Shown here: positions 23,327-27,962 of the stretch, one piece after another
How the letters are laid out: each line of letters begins with the position of its first letter
Position numbering within the stretch: position 1 is the first letter of the stretch
Assembly: GCA_964526035.1 (NCBI GenBank)
Contig: CAZGKE010000031.1
Span: 1 to 27,962 of the forward strand
Origin: DAOMOD01 sp964526035
GTDB taxonomy: Bacteria > Pseudomonadota > Gammaproteobacteria > Xanthomonadales > BPKI01
Length of the DNA: 27,962 bases
Direction of reading: 5' to 3'
Program-made: the position numbers and the translations under genes
The notes under the pieces: generated by a model
Told to the model about the DNA's origin: nothing
Databases searched by the model: none
The model's input: the letters and a program-made list of their open reading frames with translations, nothing else

Positions 23327-26300
23327 GCGACGCGCTGATCCGCGAAGACGCCGCCGCCCGCAGCGCCGCGATCGACACCGGGCGCAGCCTGATCGTGCAG
23401 GCCCCGGCCGGCGCCGGCAAGACCGAACTTCTGATCCGTCGCGTGCTGGCCCTGCTGGCCACGGTGGAGGCGCCCGAGGCAATCATCGCCATCACCTTCA
23501 CCCGCAAGGCCGCGGCCGAGATGCGCCAGCGCATCCTTGCCCAGCTTGCCGCTGCCGCCAGCGACACGCCGCCCGCGGAACCCTACATGGTGGACACCTG
23601 GCGCCTCGCCCGTGCCGCGCGCGCGCACGCGAAAGCGCAGGGCTGGGAGCTCGACGAAACGCCGCAGCGCCTGCGGGTGATGACCATCGACGCGCTGTGC
23701 GCCGCACTGGTGCGGCAGAGTCCGACCCTGTCGGAAACCGGCGGCGGTCTGACGGTGACCGAAAACGCCGGCGCCCTGCATGCCGAAGCGGCGCGCGCCG
23801 CGCTCGCGCATCTGGAAGGCAAGGGCGCTGCCGCCGATGCCATCGCCGCGGCGCTGCGCCACTTCGACAACAGCACGGCCACGCTGGAGTCGCAGCTCGC
23901 CGCGCTGCTCGGCGGTCGCGAGCGCTGGCGTCGCCTGCTCGATCCGGGTGCGCGGGAAGACATGGAAGCGACACTTGCCGCGCTTGTCGGCGACCGGCTT
24001 TCGCGCCTGCGCGATGCTTTTGGTGTCGCCGATCGCAGCACACTGCTGCAGCTTTCCCGCTTTGCCGCCGAGCATGCGGAACCGGATTCGCCGGTGCACA
24101 CACTGGCCGCACTGGATGATCTCGGGGACAGCGTCGACGCGCTTCCGCACTGGCTGGCGCTGGCCGATGTCTGCATGACAAAGACGAACGGGGTCCGCAA
24201 GTCGGTAAACGTGAAGCAGGGCTTTCCTCCCGGCGCCACTTTCAAGGCGCAAAAGGAAGCGATGAACCAGCTGCTGGGCAGGATCGCCGGGCGGACTGAC
24301 CTGGTGGAACACCTCGCCGCCGCTCGATCATTGCCGCATCCGCATTACCACGAAGCGCAGTGGCAGGCTCTCGCCGATCTGCTGGCCGTGCTGCGACTGG
24401 CGATGGCCGAGCTGCAGGTGATCTTCGCCGCGCGTGGCGAAGTGGACTTCACCGAGATCGCCCTGCGCGCGCTCACCGCACTCGGCGAGGAGGACAGCCC
24501 CGGCGAGCTGCTGCTGCGTCTTGATCATCGGCTGCAGCACCTGCTGGTGGACGAGTTCCAGGACACCTCGCAGATGCAGATCGAACTGCTGCGTCGTCTC
24601 ACCGCCGGCTGGTGTGCCGGCGACGGCCGCAGCCTGTTCCTGGTGGGCGATCCGATGCAGAGCATCTACCGCTTCCGCCACGCCAACGTCGGCCTGTTCC
24701 TCGGCGTGCGCCGCGACGGTCTGCGCCAGGACCTGCCGCTGGACCCGCTGAACCTGCGCCTCAACTTCCGCTCGCAGCAGGGCATCGTCGACTGGGTCAA
24801 CCGCGTGTTCGGTGTCGTGCTGCCAGCCGAGGACGACATCGGTGGCGGCCAGGTGGCGTACGCGCAGGCACGGGCACACCACCCGCCGCTGGCCGAACCG
24901 GCGCTGCGCTGGCACGCGCAGCTCGGCGACGACCGCAAAGCCGAAGCGCACGCCATTGCTGAACGCTGCCGCGAGCTGCGCGATGCCGGCGAGCGCGCCG
25001 CCATCCTGGTGCGTGCGCGCGGTCACCTGGCTGCCATTGTCCCTGCCCTGCGCGAGGCAGGCGTGCCTTACACCGCGGTCGACATCGAAGGCCTGAACGA
25101 GCGCCCGGTGATCGACGACCTGCGCGCGCTCACCCTGGCGCTGTGCCATCCCGGCGACCGACTGTCGTGGCTGGCCGTGCTGCGCGCGCCGTGGTGCGGC
25201 CTCACCCTCGCCGACCTCAGCGCGTTGACCACAGGTATCGGCAAGGAAACCCCGTTGCTGCTGCGGTTGCAGGCTCTGGTCGCTGTTGTAGGAGCCCACT
25301 CGTGGGCGACCGCAGATGCGCAATCGAGCATCGCCCCGGTCGCCCACGGGTGGGCTCCTGCAGAGGACGCTTCCCTTGTGGGACCGACCGCAAACGGGGA
25401 CGTGCCGCCATCGGGTGACTCCGCGGTCACCCACGAGTGGGCTCCTGCAAGAGACGAAGATGCACCGCCGCGGTTGTCCGAAGACGGCCTGCACCGACTT
25501 CAGCGCGCCCTCGCCGTCCTCCTCCCCGCCATCCGTCAGCGCGGGCGCATCCCGCTGCGGCGCTTGGTCGAACAGGTCTGGCTCGACCTGGGCGGCCCCG
25601 CCTGCGTGCAGGCCGAACGCGACCTGCACGATGCGCAGCGCTTCTTCGAAACGCTCGACCGCCTCGGCCCCGAGCCGTTGCTCAGCGACCCCGCCGCGCT
25701 CGATCGCCTGCTCGGCGAACTACGCGCCGCGGTCGACCCTGAAGCCGGCGACAGCCTGCAGATCATGACCATCCACAAGGCCAAGGGCCTGCAGTTCGAT
25801 CACGTGCTCCTGCCCGGTCTCGGTCGCGGCTCGCGCAGCGGCGAGTCGCCTGCAGTACTGGCCAGCTTCGTGGTCGATGCCCACGATGAGGAAGTGCCGC
25901 TGCTTGCCGCCAAGCCGCCGCGCGGCGGCGACGACCCGATCTACGAATTCCTGCGCAGGCAGATCGAAGCCGCTCGCGACACCGCGGAAACCGATCGCCT
26001 GCTCTACGTCGCCGCCACCCGCGCGGTGAAGTGTCTGCACCTGTTTGGTCACCTCGATGAACGCAAGGACGGCAGCGCCGAACCACGCAAGGGCAGCCTG
26101 CTGGCGCGGCTGTGGCCCGCGATCGAAAGCGAATTCAATGCCGCCCTGCCGGCGCAGGCTCTTGCACGGCCCGCGGCGTCGCAGGAGGACGAACCGCCAC
26201 TGTCCCTGCTGCGCCGCCTGCCGCTTCACTGGCAGCCGCCGTCCGGTGAAGTCGCGCTGTCGTCGCCAGCCGAAAGTCCCGACGCCAGCGCCGCGCCGCC

Positions 26301-26850
26301 CGCCTTCGAATGGGCCGGCGAGGCCGCGCGTTTCACCGGCACCCTGTATCACCGCTGGGTGCAGCTGATCGGCGAGCATGCCGAGCGCGCGTTCAGCGCC
26401 GCCGACGTCGAGCGCCTGAAGCCGGCCCTGCGCGCCGAAGCCGAACGCGCCGGACTGCCCGACCACGAAGTGCCGCTGATCGTCGACAACGTTACCGCGG
26501 CGCTGATCAATACGCTCGACGACGAACGCGGCCGCTGGCTGCTTGCGCATCGTCCCGACCAGGCCTGGAGCGAGTATTCGCTGACCACGGTGGGTGAGGA
26601 CGGCCGCCTTGAGCGGCATATCCTCGACCGCAGCTTCATCGACGATGAAGGCACGCGCTGGATCATCGACTTCAAGAGCGGCCGCCACGAAGGCGGCGAC
26701 CTCGACACCTTCATCACCGCCGAGCGCAAACGCTACGGCGACCAGCTGCGCCGCTATCGCAGCCTGTTCGAGCATCTCCCCCAACCGATCCGCCTGGCCC
26801 TGTATTACCCGCTGCTCCCCGAAGGACGTCGCTTCATCGAGGTCGATTAG
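23323..26850 (+). CDS. AddA-like UvrD-type helicase-nuclease
   Basis: Motor and second nuclease of the AddAB-like exonuclease; 1175 residues from the ATG at 23323. Superfamily 1A helicase motifs are in order: Walker A APAGAGKTE (27-35), Ia ITFTRKAAAEM, Walker B DEFQDT (D410-T415), motif III GDPMQSIYRFRHA, motif IV region LNFRSQQGIVDWVN, motif V IMTIHKAKGLQFDHV and motif VI LLYVAATRAVKCL. The C-terminal RecB-type nuclease has WIIDFKSG with D1116 and K1118, and the YGDQLRRYRSLF helix. Residues about 655-712 (VVGAHSWATA to PARDEDAPP) are encoded by a cluster of REP-like palindromes. They form an insert before the conserved LQRALAVLLPAIRQRGRIPLRRLVE segment. The frame is also open back to 23242, but the ATGA overlap with the upstream gene fixes the start. 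Confidence 0.92.
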   Translation: MSDALIREDAAARSAAIDTGRSLIVQAPAGAGKTELLIRRVLALLATVEAPEAIIAITFTRKAAAEMRQRILAQLAAAASDTPPAEPYMVDTWRLARAARAHAKAQGWELDETPQRLRVMTIDALCAALVRQSPTLSETGGGLTVTENAGALHAEAARAALAHLEGKGAAADAIAAALRHFDNSTATLESQLAALLGGRERWRRLLDPGAREDMEATLAALVGDRLSRLRDAFGVADRSTLLQLSRFAAEHAEPDSPVHTLAALDDLGDSVDALPHWLALADVCMTKTNGVRKSVNVKQGFPPGATFKAQKEAMNQLLGRIAGRTDLVEHLAAARSLPHPHYHEAQWQALADLLAVLRLAMAELQVIFAARGEVDFTEIALRALTALGEEDSPGELLLRLDHRLQHLLVDEFQDTSQMQIELLRRLTAGWCAGDGRSLFLVGDPMQSIYRFRHANVGLFLGVRRDGLRQDLPLDPLNLRLNFRSQQGIVDWVNRVFGVVLPAEDDIGGGQVAYAQARAHHPPLAEPALRWHAQLGDDRKAEAHAIAERCRELRDAGERAAILVRARGHLAAIVPALREAGVPYTAVDIEGLNERPVIDDLRALTLALCHPGDRLSWLAVLRAPWCGLTLADLSALTTGIGKETPLLLRLQALVAVVGAHSWATADAQSSIAPVAHGWAPAEDASLVGPTANGDVPPSGDSAVTHEWAPARDEDAPPRLSEDGLHRLQRALAVLLPAIRQRGRIPLRRLVEQVWLDLGGPACVQAERDLHDAQRFFETLDRLGPEPLLSDPAALDRLLGELRAAVDPEAGDSLQIMTIHKAKGLQFDHVLLPGLGRGSRSGESPAVLASFVVDAHDEEVPLLAAKPPRGGDDPIYEFLRRQIEAARDTAETDRLLYVAATRAVKCLHLFGHLDERKDGSAEPRKGSLLARLWPAIESEFNAALPAQALARPAASQEDEPPLSLLRRLPLHWQPPSGEVALSSPAESPDASAAPPAFEWAGEAARFTGTLYHRWVQLIGEHAERAFSAADVERLKPALRAEAERAGLPDHEVPLIVDNVTAALINTLDDERGRWLLAHRPDQAWSEYSLTTVGEDGRLERHILDRSFIDDEGTRWIIDFKSGRHEGGDLDTFITAERKRYGDQLRRYRSLFEHLPQPIRLALYYPLLPEGRRFIEVD
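25286..25449. repeat. Cluster of REP-like palindromes inside the AddA-like gene
   Basis: Three near-identical 20-mers: GGAGCCCACTCGTGGGCGAC (25291-25310, forward), GTCGCCCACGGGTGGGCTCC (25339-25358, reverse) and GTCACCCACGAGTGGGCTCC (25426-25445, reverse). Each reverse copy differs from the complement of the forward copy by one base. A fourth, eroded forward relic may be TTGTGGGACCGACCGC (25377-25392). All are translated: VGAHSWAT, VAHGWAPA and VTHEWAPA. Confidence 0.88.
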
Positions 26851-26883
26851 CCAACGCGTTGGGTGCGCGGCGCTTGACCCAAC
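26851..26883. repeat. Palindromes immediately after the AddA-like gene
   Basis: CCAACGCGTTGG (26851-26862) is a perfect 12-bp palindrome starting at the base after the stop codon. It overlaps a hairpin GTTGGGT (26858-26864) / ACCCAAC (26877-26883) with a 12-nt loop. There is no T tract, so intrinsic termination is uncertain; the two structures are mutually exclusive. Confidence 0.5.
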
Positions 26884-27224
26884 CCATGACTGATTCGAAT
26901 GGAACCGACCATTGACCCGCAGGGAAGACTTGGAGGATTCCGTTCATGGAGTGGAGCCGTTGAGGCGTCCGAAGCGCGATCGAAACGGCGTCTTGAACCA
27001 CTCATCGCTCGGCGCCCCAGCCTGCAACGACTTCCTGGACCCCCTCCCCGGCTTGCCGCGCCTTTCCGACTCCCTCCCCCTCCTGCCCGCCTCTGACTCC
27101 CTCCCACACCTGCCGCGCGTTTCCGACTCCCTCCCCCGCAGGCGGAGGAAGGAGACAGGCCTTTGCTGTTCCCTACCTCCGGCAACATCGGCCCTCATCG
27201 AGTCACACCCAGTCATGTTTCTGA
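26884..27224. other. Repeat-rich intergenic region without a supported gene
   Basis: Part of the 425-nt gap between the AddA-like gene and the antitoxin gene. Short open frames exist on both strands, but none has a good start or a recognisable product. From about 27052 to 27137 there are three imperfect pyrimidine-rich units sharing GACTCCCTCCC (starting 27068, 27095 and 27125; spacing 27 and 30 nt). The last runs into a hairpin TCCCCCGC-AG-GCGGAGGAA (27132-27150) like one at 20373-20393. The strand asymmetry (C/T-rich on plus) is marked. Confidence 0.5.
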
Positions 27225-27249
27225 GGAAAGAAATGCTATAGTTGTTTCC
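27225..27249 (+). promoter_or_regulatory. Promoter and candidate operator of the Xre-RES module
   Basis: An extended -10 element TGCTATAGT (27234-27242) lies about 34 nt upstream of the antitoxin ATG; no good -35 is seen. Around it is an interrupted dyad GGAAAnAA (27225-27232) / TTnTTTCC (27242-27249), centred on the -10 box. A repressor dimer bound here would block RNA polymerase. Autorepression by the antitoxin is usual for this family; that this is its operator is inference. Confidence 0.5.
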
Positions 27250-27275
27250 ACAGTGAACGTCCGCAGGAAGCCGCC

Positions 27276-27668
27276 ATGCCTTCCACAGCCACCGTCCCCG
27301 CCCAGCCGCAAACCGGCTCCGCCCAACGCGCCGCCGTCCTCACCAAGGCCGTACTCGCCGCCGCCGAACGCCTCGGCCTCACCCAGTCCGCACTGGCCGA
27401 CATCCTCGGCGTCAGCAAGGCCACCGTGAGCCGCATGGCGCGCGCCAACCACGGGATCGCGCCCGACAGCAAGCCGGGCGAACTGGCCCTGCTGCTGGTG
27501 CGCCTGTACCGCTCGCTCGACTCCATCGTCGGCCACGACGACGCCGCGAAGCGCTGGCTGCAAAGCCCGCATGCCGTGCTCAACGGCACCCCGCGCGAAT
27601 TGATCCGAAATACCGAGGGACTGGTCCATGCCGTCGCCTACCTGGACGCCCAGCGCGCTCGCATCTGA
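27276..27668 (+). CDS. Xre/MbcA/ParS-type antitoxin with DUF2384 domain
   Basis: A 130-residue DNA-binding antitoxin. The N-terminal helix-turn-helix is at about 33-56 (LGLTQSALADILGVSKATVSRM). The C-terminal toxin-binding DUF2384 domain is at about 75-128 (LYRSLDSIVG, WLQSPHAVLNGTPRELI, EGLVHAVAYLDAQRARI). Antitoxins of this family bind the RES toxin, shield its active site and usually repress their own operon. The gene precedes and overlaps a RES-domain gene by 41 nt, the standard order for this type. Codon use and GC content match the rest of the window. The ATG at 27276 is preceded by GCAGGAAGCCGCC, giving AGGA 9 nt upstream. Confidence 0.92.
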   Translation: MPSTATVPAQPQTGSAQRAAVLTKAVLAAAERLGLTQSALADILGVSKATVSRMARANHGIAPDSKPGELALLLVRLYRSLDSIVGHDDAAKRWLQSPHAVLNGTPRELIRNTEGLVHAVAYLDAQRARI

Positions 27669-27962
27669 AGCGCGACCGCTTGCGGTCGACGCCTGGCGCA
27701 TGGTGGAGGCGCAGCACGTGGCCGCCACCGCCAAGCTGCTTTCCGACCCCGTCGAGCAGGCGCTGCTGGAAACCATGCTCGACGAAAGCAAGCCGCCGCT
27801 GCCGCCCGAAGCCGCCGGCCTCGACTACCTGCTGACCACGCCGTGGCGCTACCGCCCCTCACACGGCGGCACCCGCTTCCGCGGCGAGACCGATCCCGGC
27901 ACCTGGTACGGCGCCGAGACCGTAGCCTGCGCCGCTGCCGAACTCGGCTACTGGCGCAGCCG
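27628..27962 (+). CDS. RES-domain toxin, partial (runs off the window)
   Basis: The first 111 residues of a RES-family toxin, open to the end of the window. Characteristic sequence is WRMVEAQHVAATAKLLSDPVEQALLE, then LDYLLTTPWRYRP and GGTRFRGETDPGTWYGAE, which carries the conserved Arg and Glu of the RES active site; the Ser should lie beyond the window edge. Known relatives degrade NAD+ (MbcT) or ADP-ribosylate a housekeeping enzyme (ParT). The start ATG at 27628 lies inside the antitoxin gene (41-nt overlap, +1 frame), which would couple toxin translation to antitoxin translation. A downstream ATG at 27700 would remove part of the conserved N-terminus and is less likely. Confidence 0.9.
   Translation, partial: MPSPTWTPSALASEARPLAVDAWRMVEAQHVAATAKLLSDPVEQALLETMLDESKPPLPPEAAGLDYLLTTPWRYRPSHGGTRFRGETDPGTWYGAETVACAAAELGYWRS

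Noticed and set aside
25286..25449. CRISPR-like array inside the AddA-like gene
   Set aside because: Repeats are palindromic, alternate in direction, are irregularly spaced and lie within a translated frame; they fit REP elements, not CRISPR.
26899..27241. Short open frames in the repeat-rich gap (26899-27096 and 26912-27241)
   Set aside because: No ribosome binding site or recognisable product, and they run through low-complexity tandem repeats.

Overview
The window is a dense, high-GC stretch of a bacterial chromosome. Gene content suggests a gammaproteobacterium of the Lysobacterales (Xanthomonadales) type: a cytochrome c4 gene divergent from engB, ftsEX, an AddAB-like exonuclease pair of the kind seen in beta/gammaproteobacteria, proteins with DUF11 and proprotein-convertase P domains, a secreted protein ending in a 'DGFE' tail, and dispersed palindromes with the core GGAGCCCACTCGTGGGCGAC. 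The taxonomic call is inference; the window has no rRNA or other marker that fixes it.

Layout. (1) 50-5962: a di-haem cytochrome c4 (minus) stands back to back with a tightly packed plus-strand run engB - gspF-like - ftsE - ftsX - tandem-receiver response regulator - ung. Gaps are 2-11 nt or overlaps, so this is probably one operon mixing ribosome assembly, a secretion inner-membrane protein, cell division, signalling and DNA repair. (2) 5959-13137: minus-strand genes for a very large secreted subtilisin-like protease with many Ig-like domains, an ArsM-type arsenite methyltransferase, a DoxX-family membrane protein and a small membrane protein. (3) 13267-14831: ada (alkylation repair) overlapping a DUF1203 gene. 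(4) 14906-20317: minus strand, a surface protein with duplicated P domains plus DUF11 domains, then an FG-GAP/ASPIC lipoprotein translationally coupled to a TPR lipoprotein. (5) 20522-26850: a two-gene operon for an AddB-like Fe-S nuclease and an AddA-like helicase-nuclease. (6) 26851-27275: a 425-nt repeat-rich gap. (7) 27276-27962: an Xre/DUF2384 antitoxin and a RES-domain toxin cut by the window edge.

The most striking observation is that both exonuclease genes carry REP-like palindromes inside the reading frame, one doublet in the AddB-like gene and at least three copies in the AddA-like gene. They are translated without breaking the frame, and the copies in the same orientation are read in the same frame (V-[AT]-H-[GEQ]-W-A-P-[AT]). 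A second point is the tandem-receiver protein downstream of ftsX, whose first receiver has Ala where the phosphoacceptor Asp should be. DNA repair (ung, ada, AddAB-like) is well represented, as are exported proteins.
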